Below are positions 27,100 to 34,930 of a stretch of 64,000 nucleotides of DNA, piece after piece (position 1 is the stretch's first letter; each line of letters opens with the position of its first letter). Source of the DNA: an archaeon (GTDB lineage: Archaea > Thermoproteota > Nitrososphaeria > Nitrososphaerales > CADDZS01). A program made the translations under genes and the position numbers. Below the pieces are notes generated by a model. The model made no database searches. It was not told where the DNA came from and saw nothing but the letters and a program-made list of their open reading frames with translations. Where the stretch lies: NCBI GenBank assembly GCA_029850555.1, contig JARCRS010000031.1, positions 62,001-126,000 on the forward strand, given 5' to 3'.

Positions 27100-27804
27100 A
27101 TGACAAAGCGCCTATTTGTCCTAAAACTATCCGGAAGCTTGTTTTCTTCCTCTCAGTTTGAAGATGTAGTTAGGGCTATACTGAGCTCCTTAAAGCTGGA
27201 GCAAGATCTTTCGCTAATTCTCGTAGCCGGTGGCGGAGCTACCGCAAGAAAATACATTAAAGCAGGACTAGAGCTTGGACTGGATCAAACGACACTTGAT
27301 GAGATTGGCATAGAATCTTCTCGGCTCAACGCCTCCTTGTTGATTGAAGCATTGTATCCTTTGGCTTCCAGAAAAGTCGCAGAAGATCTGTCGCAACTGA
27401 TTGAACAATATGAGAAGATTTTGGTTACTGTTGATCAGAGGATCGTCGTCTGCGGTGGCCTCCATCCGGGCCAGAGCACAAACGCGGTCGCTGCTTTGAT
27501 TTCTGAAAAAACAAAAGCGGAACTCTTGATCAACGCGACTGACGTAGATGGGGTGTACAACAAGGATCCTGCCCGGTTTAGTGACGCAGTGAAGCTGTCA
27601 AGCGTGACGCCGAGCAAACTTTCCGAAATTCTTGGAACCGAATCGGTACAGGCAGGAACTTATGACCTAATGGATCCAATTGCGTTGAAGTTAATTACGA
27701 GATCAAGGATTCCGACAAAAATCGTCAAGTGCGAAAGCTCTTCACTTTCGAGCGTCATTCATGGCGAAAACGAAGGAACGACGATCGTCTTTGAACCCCG
27801 ATGA
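27100..27804 (+). CDS. pyrH: UMP kinase, archaeal type
   Basis: Phosphorylates UMP to UDP with ATP in pyrimidine nucleotide synthesis. The 234-residue protein belongs to the amino-acid kinase fold: LKLSGSLF near residues 8-15, VAGGGATARKYI near 45-56, and INATDVDGVYNKDPAR near 145-160, which is the conserved archaeal UMPK segment. ATG start. Downstream of the UPF0182 pair; possible read-through transcription. No missing key residues noted. Confidence 0.95.
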   Translation: MTKRLFVLKLSGSLFSSSQFEDVVRAILSSLKLEQDLSLILVAGGGATARKYIKAGLELGLDQTTLDEIGIESSRLNASLLIEALYPLASRKVAEDLSQLIEQYEKILVTVDQRIVVCGGLHPGQSTNAVAALISEKTKAELLINATDVDGVYNKDPARFSDAVKLSSVTPSKLSEILGTESVQAGTYDLMDPIALKLITRSRIPTKIVKCESSSLSSVIHGENEGTTIVFEPR

Positions 27805-27848
27805 AGGAGGATGAAAGCTCCCGGCTTGCATCTTAACATTCAATACTT

Positions 27849-27860
27849 TTATCCCCTAGG
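27849..27860 (+). promoter_or_regulatory. TATA-like box for tRNA-Leu(CAA)
   Basis: CTTTTATCCCC lies about 35-45 bases upstream of the tRNA 5' end, a normal distance for an archaeal tRNA promoter. Pattern only. Confidence 0.35.
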
Positions 27861-27893
27861 AAGAATTGGTTTCCGCTGAAATAGCAACAACGA

Positions 27894-28065
27894 GGAGGGG
27901 TAGCGAAACTAAACTCTCCCTTCGAGATAGCGCCAAGCCTGGTCAAACGCGGCGGTCCTCTGATTCAGGAAAGGAAAAGAGGTGCCGAGACTCAAGATCC
28001 CCAGCGCTTGCAGAAGTGAAATCCGCTCCCTCAGGGGTTCATGGGTTCGAATCCCATCCCCTCCA
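27894..28065 (+). tRNA. tRNA-Leu(CAA) with three inferred introns
   Basis: Acceptor strand GGAGGGG (27894-27900) pairs with CCCCTCC (28058-28064), followed by A73, the archaeal Leu discriminator; CCA is not encoded. The T arm is 28041-28057 and a long class II variable arm is 28027-28040. The anticodon loop CTCAAGA is 27991-27997, giving CAA at 27993-27995. To restore a standard fold, three segments must be removed: about 27906-27934 (29 nt, after position 12, leaving D stem GCG/CGC with A14 and G15), about 27956-27989 (34 nt, in the 5' anticodon stem), and about 28001-28024 (24 nt, in the 3' anticodon stem, flanked by an ATCC repeat). The spliced length is 85 nt, normal for tRNA-Leu. Exact junctions may shift by a few bases. 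Confidence 0.85.
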
Positions 28066-28126
28066 TTCAAATCCAGGAGCTCTATACTGAATTATTTCAC
28101 AACTGATAAATATGGCACAAGTCTAT

Positions 28127-28134
28127 CCATATGG
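28127..28134. promoter_or_regulatory. Palindrome upstream of vapBC, possible operator
   Basis: A perfect 8-base palindrome, CCATATGG, sits 9 bases before the vapB start and just after an A/T-rich TATA-like stretch (about 28104-28113). AbrB-type antitoxins usually autoregulate by binding such sites. The functional link is inferred. Confidence 0.35.
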
Positions 28135-28142
28135 TGATTTAA

Positions 28143-28439
28143 ATGGCAGATAGCGAAGAGAGAACGGTCGTCATTGACCGTCAGGGTAGGATGGTACTCC
28201 CATCACGCTTGCGAGAAAAGCTAGGAGTAAAAAAAGGGGGCAGATTGTCGATTAAATCGGAAGATTCACATAGAATTATCATTGAACAAAAGACGACAGA
28301 GGATCTGAAGGATAGGGTTCAGAATTGGGCAAAAATATCTTCGAGTGTGAGAGGACAAGTGGGATCAATCAGCGGAAAGAAGACCTACTTCAGCAAATGG
28401 ATGAGCTCGGAGTATGCAAGAAGAAAGCTCGGGCTATGA
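28143..28439 (+). CDS. vapB: AbrB/SpoVT-type antitoxin (VapB-like)
   Basis: 98-residue protein with an N-terminal swapped-hairpin AbrB domain: VVIDRQGRMVLPSRLREKLG at residues 9-28 is the classic signature, followed by GGRLSIKSED. The C-terminal half is basic and likely wraps the toxin. ATG start. Its end overlaps the following PIN-domain gene by 26 bases, the usual antitoxin-then-toxin arrangement. It should bind its own promoter and neutralise VapC. Confidence 0.88.
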   Translation: MADSEERTVVIDRQGRMVLPSRLREKLGVKKGGRLSIKSEDSHRIIIEQKTTEDLKDRVQNWAKISSSVRGQVGSISGKKTYFSKWMSSEYARRKLGL

Positions 28440-28914
28440 AGGGGTCATAGACGTTGGCGTACTTGTGCCTTGCTGTTTCGAGAACCCTCTCAAGCAAGAA
28501 AGCGTCGATTTTTTGCAGGAAACTCTTCTTGAGAAGAGAAGGGTATTGCTCCCAGTCTCAGCGGTAATCGGGGCATATCACATAGCGACGAACTATCTAG
28601 GAGTTTCACGCGTTTCTGCAAAGACGGTGTTCGCCGAGCTTCTGAGAACTGGATCAAAAGCCCTGTATCAAGAGATCGGGTCAGACCTCGCCTCAAACGC
28701 TTTGGATTATGCCGCAACCTTGCGCGTTGATCCGTGGGATGGTTACGTGGTCGCGCTGGCAACAAAATTTGGAGCGAGTATGGTATTCTCTTTGGATCAA
28801 GAGCTTGGCGAGCATCTAAAGGAACAAAAGGAAGCGGGCCTTCCCGTTGTAGTTAATCCCTTTCGAGCCAAAAAAGTTCGTGAGTATCACAGATTTCTTG
28901 ACAAGAATGCCTGA
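28414..28914 (+). CDS. vapC: PIN-domain ribonuclease (VapC-like toxin)
   Basis: 166-residue PIN-domain protein, predicted to be a toxin cleaving tRNA or rRNA. The first catalytic aspartate is D13 (GVIDVGVL), the third is in DPWDGYVVAL near 110-119, and a fourth acidic residue follows in VFSLDQEL near 128-135. The second acidic position usually found in the helix after the first strands is not obvious here (VSAVIGAYHIATNYL), so activity could be altered. The C-terminus is basic. Starts inside the antitoxin gene, so the pair is translationally coupled. Confidence 0.82.
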   Translation: MQEESSGYEGVIDVGVLVPCCFENPLKQESVDFLQETLLEKRRVLLPVSAVIGAYHIATNYLGVSRVSAKTVFAELLRTGSKALYQEIGSDLASNALDYAATLRVDPWDGYVVALATKFGASMVFSLDQELGEHLKEQKEAGLPVVVNPFRAKKVREYHRFLDKNA

Positions 28915-29453
28915 CCTTTAGTTAAATCAAATGTAGCCTAATCACGCGATTTTCAATCCCATACTAGATTTGGATTCTATCCCCATCATCAGTATTACAG
29001 TTAAGCTATGCCAACGGACGCGACCTATGGTTAATCCAAGCTATTATCTACGAGGATACTCAAGACTGGTTGAATTCGTGGTCGTAAATTTCTTCGAATC
29101 CGCGCCAAACTGTGTAAGCGTCTGCTGGTTCTGATTACAGAGTGACTGTCTTCGAGCTCGAAGTGACAGAGTTGCTTTGCGAACGTCGTACTTATCGCGG
29201 GCCACTAAATCCCTCGATTTTCTGAGCGCATTTGCCAAACTCTAGTAAGTCAACTACTTGGAGATCAGGGCAATCTGGTTCGAGAATTGTTCTTTTGGAG
29301 AAAGAGAATATTTCGCTCGAAAGATTCGCTGACATTTGGAATCGCCTGATTCCATCACGGCCGAAAAATTTTGCAGTAAATGAAACTGCAGTACAGATCT
29401 GCCATCCCTGACAGTTATTTAACCGACTTTCCGGTCAAATACTGAAGACGTTC
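28915..29453. other. Intergenic region, no convincing gene
   Basis: About 540 bases between vapC and the KaiC-like operon. Short frames are present on both strands but lack family signals or good starts. Near the right end, TTATTTAA at about 29415-29422 is a likely TATA box for the operon, with an ACCG/CGGT inverted repeat just after it. Nothing else was identified. Confidence 0.5.
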
Positions 29454-29786
29454 GTGTCAATGCAGAAACTAGGTCCACCAGTTGGGAGTTTAAAGTGGGC
29501 TCAGCAAAATGCGGTCAAACAAGGACTCTCGAACATACTCGGTCTGAGCGGAGCTGTATCAATAATAATCAACTTCAATCTCGATGCGTATGAAGATGAT
29601 CCGGCCGCCCTTCACAAGCTGCTAGTGAGCGCGTTTAAGGACCATGCTGTAATTCTAGAAAAATCCATCATGAAGGAGTTTTATTCCCTCATCGGGGAGC
29701 CTTTCGAATCAGCCCTCGTTTTTGATTTTGCAACCCAGTTGAATTCTGCAAAACAACTTTTTGAGGCGAAATTGGTGAAATCATAA
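29454..29786 (+). CDS. Conserved hypothetical protein in KaiC-like operon
   Basis: 110 residues, predicted alpha/beta with no transmembrane segment. The middle reads as a beta strand (AVSIIINFNLDAYEDD, near residues 36-50) followed by long amphipathic helices. No family recognised. GTG start at 29454, only about 35 bases after a TATA-like sequence, so the transcript is probably leaderless or nearly so. The following HTH gene starts immediately after the stop (one base between), so the four genes to 31276 form one operon. Its place at the head of a KaiC operon suggests a role in the same signalling unit (inference). Confidence 0.65.
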   Translation: MSMQKLGPPVGSLKWAQQNAVKQGLSNILGLSGAVSIIINFNLDAYEDDPAALHKLLVSAFKDHAVILEKSIMKEFYSLIGEPFESALVFDFATQLNSAKQLFEAKLVKS

Positions 29787-29787
29787 A

Positions 29788-30078
29788 ATGGCAACCGGGC
29801 AGGAAATTCTAAGTGTACTCATGGCAAATGAAACAAGAGCAGACTTGGTTACTCTATTTCGAAAGAATCCTGGGCTCATGGATTCGCTAGAGGGAGTGGC
29901 TCGAAGAATCGGCCGAAGTCAATCAGCAATTCAAGATGATATTGCAGAATTGGTGAAACTCGGAGTTTTGCGATCTAGAAAATTAGGCACTCATGATGTC
30001 ATTTCCATAGACAGTTTGAAAGACAAAGAGATTCAAAATGAAGTGGGCTCATTTTTACAAAATTTGAAACCAGATTAA
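29788..30078 (+). CDS. Winged-helix transcriptional regulator
   Basis: 96 residues with a clear helix-turn-helix: LVTLFRKNPGLMDSLEGVARRIGRSQSAIQDDIAELVKLGVL spans about residues 20-61, in which the recognition helix is GRSQSAIQDDIAELVKLG. Resembles ArsR/MarR-like minimal winged helices of archaea. ATG start one base after the previous stop. It probably binds DNA and may regulate its own operon together with the KaiC-like ATPase. Confidence 0.75.
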   Translation: MATGQEILSVLMANETRADLVTLFRKNPGLMDSLEGVARRIGRSQSAIQDDIAELVKLGVLRSRKLGTHDVISIDSLKDKEIQNEVGSFLQNLKPD

Positions 30079-30088
30079 GATTGAGAGT

Positions 30089-30874
30089 TTGATAGATATG
30101 CCAAGAATAAGAACAGGAATCCCAGAGTTTGACGAAATGCTACGAGGTGGCTTTATGCCTACCGATGCCGTAATGATCGCAGGAAGCGCAGGCAGTGGTA
30201 AGACAACTTTGGCCCTCCAGTACATAGTGAACGGGATCACGAAGTTTGGGGAAAACGGGATATACCTCTCGTTTGAGCAAATGCCAGATCAAATTTACAG
30301 AGATGCCTCAAGTTTTGGCTGGGATCTAAAGAAACTGGAACAGGAAGGGAAATTCAGGTTAGTTCTAACCTCTCCGAACATCCTCTTCGGGGAAGGAGGA
30401 GAAAACTTACTGGACGAAATAATCAAGGAAATTGGAGCAAAGAGAATTGCAATTGATTCCTTGAGCCACCTTAGCATGTATGTAAGCGAGGACAAACTGA
30501 GGCTTGAAGCTTATCGCCTTGTATGTTTCCTTAAAGCTAGAGGTCAAAGCTCTTTGTATCTCTGGGAGGCACCACAACTAGCTGGTACCTCATTTTCATT
30601 CACTGAGCTTGGCATGAGTTTCCTTGTGGATTCTATCGTCCACCTAAGAACTGTTGAAATCGAGTCAACGCTCAGGAAAGGTTTGGTGATTTTGAAAATG
30701 AGAGGAAGCGATCACGATAAACGGTTGAGGGAGTATGAGATAACTTCTATGGGAATGAAGGTCTTTGCTCCCTTCGACCAGTATCAGGGTCTCTTTACAG
30801 GATCACCGACCAAGGTGGCCTCAGAGAAATTCAAGGAAATGTTTTCCACAGTGGCGAAAGGAAACAAGAAGTAG
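30089..30874 (+). CDS. Single-domain KaiC/RadA-like ATPase
   Basis: RecA-superfamily ATPase of 261 residues. Walker A is AGSAGSGKTTLALQYI near residues 30-45; Walker B is RIAIDSLSHL near 117-126. The opening RIRTGIPEFDEMLRGGF is typical of KaiC-like proteins that regulate signalling or motility in archaea (compare ArlH, GvpD). Only one KaiC domain is present, unlike the double-domain cyanobacterial clock protein. ATG at 30098 is an alternative to the TTG at 30089. It sits between a winged-helix regulator and a small membrane protein. Confidence 0.88.
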   Translation: MIDMPRIRTGIPEFDEMLRGGFMPTDAVMIAGSAGSGKTTLALQYIVNGITKFGENGIYLSFEQMPDQIYRDASSFGWDLKKLEQEGKFRLVLTSPNILFGEGGENLLDEIIKEIGAKRIAIDSLSHLSMYVSEDKLRLEAYRLVCFLKARGQSSLYLWEAPQLAGTSFSFTELGMSFLVDSIVHLRTVEIESTLRKGLVILKMRGSDHDKRLREYEITSMGMKVFAPFDQYQGLFTGSPTKVASEKFKEMFSTVAKGNKK

Positions 30875-30883
30875 GGAAAAATT

Positions 30884-31276
30884 ATGGACGCTTTCTGGGT
30901 CTCGATTGGCGCGGTTGGGGTATATGCCATAGTATTGGTGTCTTTCTCCTTGTCAATATTGGCTGTATTCTTTGCCTTCCGTTTATCTCGCATCACGGGT
31001 CTATTTGGAGCATGGACACTCCTTATTTGGGGACTATCCTTAATGGGATTTGAAGACTTTGCTTCTTTCGGCTCTGTGATATTTCTCGGTTATAATAGAG
31101 TAGAAAACGTAGTTGCGACATTCAGTCTAGCTAGCTTCCTTTTTGAGGCCTTGATTTTGATCGCCCCGCCAGCCTTCTTCTTTGGCGCCATGTACAAGCT
31201 TCATGGTATGTTCAAGTCGCAGAAAGAAAAGCAAGCTGTACCGATCAGGTTTGAGAATCCTCCGCTCGCCGAATGA
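30884..31276 (+). CDS. Small membrane protein with three predicted helices
   Basis: 130 residues with hydrophobic helices near residues 5-30 (WVSIGAVGVYAIVLVSFSLS), 40-60 and 76-104, ending in a basic, polar tail. No family recognised. ATG start 9 bases after the KaiC-like gene, so last gene of the operon. A membrane partner beside a KaiC-like ATPase and HTH protein suggests a sensory or surface-appendage control module (inference). Followed by a repeat-rich intergenic region. Confidence 0.65.
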   Translation: MDAFWVSIGAVGVYAIVLVSFSLSILAVFFAFRLSRITGLFGAWTLLIWGLSLMGFEDFASFGSVIFLGYNRVENVVATFSLASFLFEALILIAPPAFFFGAMYKLHGMFKSQKEKQAVPIRFENPPLAE

Positions 31277-31481
31277 AAGTATCAAATCTGGCTGATTTGC
31301 TCTCTAACGATCCGTGATCGATTATCCAATAATATTTGCTCGGCAAACTGATGCTTCCCCAGAGATCTTGTCTTACGAAGCTGAATCTTAGAGCTTTAGC
31401 CTGTGACAGTTTAGCTAAATCAACTGAAATCCAGAGAAAACATCGCATGTGCCCTAAATCTGTCCATTCCCGGACTCATAC

Positions 31482-31740
31482 GGCTATTGTTTGACCGTGC
31501 CGTTCTAAACACTTGAACTACGTTTATATTGTAAAACAAATTTGGCTCACTACGTACATAATTTCGAATATAGCCATTGCTTGTACTATGCCTGAATTTA
31601 GTCCTGATTCCTTATTACAGAAAAAAACGGCGCATGACATACTATTTGTGAATATAGCCATTGTTTGTGCTAGGTCTTAATTCGCTCTTCTTTCATGGTC
31701 GTAAAAAAAATCTATCGCTCTCATACTTCCAGAGAAACAA
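31482..31740 (+). repeat. Three degenerate tandem units of about 85 bp
   Basis: Unit starts are at about 31482, 31571 and 31655, each beginning with a version of TAGCCATTGYTTGTACT. Shared internal blocks are CTTTCATGGTC, ACAGAAAAAAACGG, TGACATACTAT and ATAATTTCGAATA; not every unit has all of them. Spacing is 89 and 84 bases. The same blocks, in the same order, occur on the opposite strand at 43435-43604. They lie in a 577-base gap between convergent genes (31277-31853). No coding frame covers them. Nature unknown: possible tandem small-RNA genes, protein-binding arrays or remnants of a mobile element. Confidence 0.75.
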
Positions 31741-31853
31741 AGAACCCCCAATCCCGTCAGACGTGCATTGATGCCTAACAGACAAAATTGAAGTCAAGAA
31801 TCCATTCCGACCAATCAAAACAAAAAAACTATAGGTTGAAATTTCCTACTGGT

Positions 31854-32468
31854 CTAAATTATGGACAATGCGGCGCTGAGAGCTCCATATTCAGCCTGGA
31901 GAGTATCATCGGCTCCTGATACGATTATGGTATCTCTGTCTTTTGGCTTTGCTTGTCGTATTGTGATCCAGGGCTCAGAAGGACCGGTCCGTTCACAATC
32001 TTCGGATTCCGAAGGGACTCTGAAGTGGCCTTTTCTGTACAGGACTGTAAGAGCTCCGATTGCTCCAGATCTTACAGCGGCATCACGCTGCTCGATCCCC
32101 TTCCTAACCTTTGAAGATCTTCCTCGAACGAGTACCGCGAAGCACGCATCTCCTAGACCGAGTGATTCAGCAATTACCGGAGAGCGCCAAGGGAGTACTT
32201 TGGACACGGAGCGGAACTGCCTTAAACCAGATCGACTCAAGCTGCACCCATCAGTTTCAATTCTGATTAAATCACTCTGTCTCAACCGTTTGATTAGAGT
32301 TCTAACTTCTCCCGGCCCTACGTCAAGAATTTGTCCGAGCTTGCCTCTACCAATGCTACCTTCCTCGCCGATGACAAGAAGAGCTTTCAGAACATGTGCT
32401 TGGCTAAAGCTCGCTTTTGGTCCTTTGTAATCATAGGAGAGGACTCTCGAGAGACTCTGAAGGACCAT
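31854..32468 (-). CDS. HTH protein with DUF4443-like C-terminal domain
   Basis: 204 residues. N-terminal winged-helix DNA-binding domain near residues 20-80 (HVLKALLVIGEEGSIGRGKL, then VRTLIKRLRQSDLIRIETDG). The C-terminal domain (about 95-204) includes LGDACFAVLVRGRSSKVRKGIEQRDAAVR and ends in IIVSGADDTLQAEYGAL, a layout I associate with archaeal DUF4443 proteins. Probably a ligand-responsive regulator. The start is an ATG at 32468. Convergent with the KaiC-like operon. Confidence 0.65.
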   Translation of the reverse strand: MVLQSLSRVLSYDYKGPKASFSQAHVLKALLVIGEEGSIGRGKLGQILDVGPGEVRTLIKRLRQSDLIRIETDGCSLSRSGLRQFRSVSKVLPWRSPVIAESLGLGDACFAVLVRGRSSKVRKGIEQRDAAVRSGAIGALTVLYRKGHFRVPSESEDCERTGPSEPWITIRQAKPKDRDTIIVSGADDTLQAEYGALSAALSII

Positions 32469-32596
32469 TTATTCCTACCTTCGCGATTCTACTATTTCTC
32501 TTTTGACCTACCAGCCAACGGATCTTGATTGAAGAGCAGGAGAAAAGGATTTTAGAAAGATTGAGAATACCCTTCTTCGCTAGGGAGTAGAAATTC

Positions 32597-32884
32597 GTGG
32601 AAGGGCTTTCAAGGCAAGATCTCCCACCATTTAATTCAAAGGAGCTGAGCTGCATCTTCTGCGGCAAAAAGATGTTTTACTCCGAAGAGAATCTCGTCCA
32701 TGTCTGTCTTGAGGAATCGCACGGCACCTTGTGTTATTTTGAGCCAGACAAGTGTTGGTTTGCCGCTAGTGAAAAAACCGCGGCAGAGCTCGAAAAGAAG
32801 GGGCTAAAGTTTCATTTCATTCCAAAAAACGTCTTTGAAAATGCTAACTTTGATTTCAAATGCGATGACCCGACTTCAAAATGA
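32597..32884 (+). CDS. Small zinc-binding hypothetical protein
   Basis: 95 residues with a treble-clef-like cysteine pattern: CIFCGKKM near residues 19-26, then C and H residues in VHVCLEESHG and a further CYFEPDKCW. No family recognised. GTG start at 32597. It lies upstream of the lysine cluster in the same direction but is separated by 126 bases that contain a separate promoter-like sequence, so it is probably independent. Confidence 0.55.
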   Translation: MEGLSRQDLPPFNSKELSCIFCGKKMFYSEENLVHVCLEESHGTLCYFEPDKCWFAASEKTAAELEKKGLKFHFIPKNVFENANFDFKCDDPTSK

Positions 32885-32959
32885 GCTCACTTTATTTTTA
32901 TAAATTCTGACACAGTTGCGAATTTCGAACTATAACCCAGTCAGGCCCGTTTCAAATGT

Positions 32960-32973
32960 CAAACTTTAAACCC
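32960..32973 (+). promoter_or_regulatory. TATA-like box for the lysine operon
   Basis: CAAACTTTAAACC lies about 40-50 bases before the LysY start. The sequence fits an archaeal TATA element with a purine-rich BRE. Lrp-type regulators such as the operon's own LysM commonly bind near such sites; no palindrome is certain here. Confidence 0.4.
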
Positions 32974-33010
32974 TGTACTTAACTTCTTACAATTTGAGAA
33001 ACACAAAGCA

Positions 33011-34075
33011 TTGGCGGATCCAATTCGAATCGGCATCGTGGGAGCCTCAGGGTATGTCGGGGGAGAAATACTTCGAATCCTTGTAAACCATCCAAAAGTT
33101 AGTCTAGCTATTGCGACCTCAAAACAGTACAAAGATGAAGTCGTCTATCGAGTTCATCCGAATCTCAGATCCTTTACGGATTTGAAATTCAGTGAACCGA
33201 AGGTTGATGACCTAACCAGCAATTGCGATTTCGTTTTCACGGCTGTTCCTCATGGTCAAGCCATAAGGATAGTTCCTTCGCTTCTTGGAACTGGTTTGAA
33301 GATCATCGATATGAGCGCGGATTATCGACTCAAGGATCCAGTTGCTTACGAACATTGGTACAAATTCACCCATCCGCAAGCAGACTTGCTTCAAAGCACG
33401 GTTTTTGGTATTCCCGAAATCTATCGGGAAGAAATCAAAAGCGCAGGATTTGTTGCGAATCCCGGTTGCATGGCGATTACTAGCATACTTGCACTTGCCC
33501 CTTTCGCAAAGGCTAGAATCATAGATTTCGAGCACATTGTGGTGGACGCAAAAATAGGAAGCTCAGGAGGCGGCACAAAGCCAACGATTGGAACGCATCA
33601 CGCTGAAAGATATGGTGTCATGAGACCATACAAGCCAGTTGATCATAGGCACACGGCAGAGATCGAACAAGAGCTTTCAAAACTGGCAGGCGAAGATGTA
33701 AAAATTTCGATGACTCCACATGCGATGAATATGGTTAGAGGAATCCTATGCACTATACATTGTTTTTCGGAGGAGAGGCTAACAGTTCCACAGGTATGGA
33801 GACTCCTTAGAGACTTTTACCCGAACTCGGCTTTCATTCGCTACGTGAAGGACAAGAAGGGGATGGGTAGATACCCCGATCCAAAGATCTTGAGTGGTTC
33901 AAATTTTTGTGATATCGGATTTGAAATCGATGAGCGAATGAACAGGTTACTTCTCCTATCTGCTACAGACAACCTGATGAAGGGTGCGGCCGGAAACGGT
34001 GTGCAATGTATGAATCTGATGCTAGGTCTTGAAGAGAGAGAAGGGCTCGAATTTCCCGGGTTGCATCCAATATGA
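33011..34075 (+). CDS. lysY: LysW-gamma-L-alpha-aminoadipyl-6-phosphate reductase
   Basis: Reduces the LysW-bound acyl phosphate to the semialdehyde using NADPH, the step equivalent to ArgC. The 354-residue protein has the nucleotide-binding GIVGASGYVGGEILR at residues 8-22 and the catalytic cysteine in ANPGCMAIT near 147-155. AKIGSSGGGTKP near 180-191 is the family motif that follows. TTG start. The stop overlaps the LysZ start (ATGA). In archaea the enzyme may also serve arginine synthesis on a glutamate-LysW substrate. Confidence 0.93.
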   Translation: MADPIRIGIVGASGYVGGEILRILVNHPKVSLAIATSKQYKDEVVYRVHPNLRSFTDLKFSEPKVDDLTSNCDFVFTAVPHGQAIRIVPSLLGTGLKIIDMSADYRLKDPVAYEHWYKFTHPQADLLQSTVFGIPEIYREEIKSAGFVANPGCMAITSILALAPFAKARIIDFEHIVVDAKIGSSGGGTKPTIGTHHAERYGVMRPYKPVDHRHTAEIEQELSKLAGEDVKISMTPHAMNMVRGILCTIHCFSEERLTVPQVWRLLRDFYPNSAFIRYVKDKKGMGRYPDPKILSGSNFCDIGFEIDERMNRLLLLSATDNLMKGAAGNGVQCMNLMLGLEEREGLEFPGLHPI

Positions 34076-34893
34076 GCAACTCAATCGAAACTCTAGTATG
34101 CAAAATTGGGGGTAGTATAATCAACGGAGTGAATCCGTCAATCATAGACGATATCAAGAAACTCAGAGCACAAGGGACAAAACTAATACTTGTTCATGGG
34201 GGAGGCGACCAGGTAACAGAGATTGCAGAAAAGCTCGGAAAAAAGCAAAGATTTGTAACCTCCCCAGAAGGGATCAAAAGCAGATACACTGACAAGGAAA
34301 CGGCTGAGATTTTTACCATGGTAATGAGCGGCCTTTTGTCTAAAAGGATAGTGCAGACACTTCTCGCGAATGGAATCAATGCTCTCTCTCTCAGCGGACT
34401 GGATGGAGGTCTTTTAACTGCAGAGCGAAAACAAAGGTTGGTCGTTGTCGACGATAGAGGTAGAAAAATTGCAATCGAAGGTGGTTATACGGGCAAGATC
34501 ACGAATGTTAATGTTGGTCTATTGTCTACATTATTCAGTTTGTCAATCGTTCCAGTTGTTTCGCCGGTCGCTGTTGAAAATCGAAACTGGAATCTTTTGA
34601 ATGTCGATGGCGATCGAGCCTGCTCGCATATCTCTGGGGCGATGAAGGCCGACGTTTCCCTTTTCCTCACAGACACTGAGGGCTTGATATTGAATAACCA
34701 GCTTGTTAGGGCTATGATGACAACCGAAGCAAAAGCATCCTTGCATCTCATAGGATCAGGAATGGATAAGAAAGTGATAGCTGCAATTGAAGCGGTGGAG
34801 ATGGGAACAAAGAGATCCATCATAGCATCAGGACTGAAGGAGAATCCAATCCAGAATGCACTGGCTGGAGTTGGAACAGTCATATCAGCCTAA
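34072..34893 (+). CDS. lysZ: LysW-aminoadipate/glutamate kinase
   Basis: Amino-acid kinase that phosphorylates the side-chain carboxylate of LysW-linked alpha-aminoadipate, homologous to ArgB. The 273-residue protein opens with VCKIGGSII near residues 8-16, followed by the LVHGGGDQVTEIAEKLGK motif near 43-60. The nucleotide-binding LNVDGDRACSHISGAMKAD segment lies near 176-195 and LTDTEGLI follows. The ATG start overlaps the LysY stop by four bases, so it is translationally coupled. Confidence 0.93.
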   Translation: MSNSIETLVCKIGGSIINGVNPSIIDDIKKLRAQGTKLILVHGGGDQVTEIAEKLGKKQRFVTSPEGIKSRYTDKETAEIFTMVMSGLLSKRIVQTLLANGINALSLSGLDGGLLTAERKQRLVVVDDRGRKIAIEGGYTGKITNVNVGLLSTLFSLSIVPVVSPVAVENRNWNLLNVDGDRACSHISGAMKADVSLFLTDTEGLILNNQLVRAMMTTEAKASLHLIGSGMDKKVIAAIEAVEMGTKRSIIASGLKENPIQNALAGVGTVISA

Positions 34894-34930
34894 AACACAT
34901 GCGCCCGGCCATAGAAGAGTGCGAAAAAAA

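Noticed and set aside
31482-31740. CRISPR array
   Set aside because: Units are about 85 bp with several short conserved blocks and variable spacing, not identical 24-37 bp repeats with unique spacers; no cas genes are in the window.
31861-32430. Long plus-strand frame opposite the DUF4443-like gene
   Set aside because: It mirrors the minus-strand gene, which has a clear winged-helix domain; the plus frame is Ser/Arg/Pro-rich with no structure.
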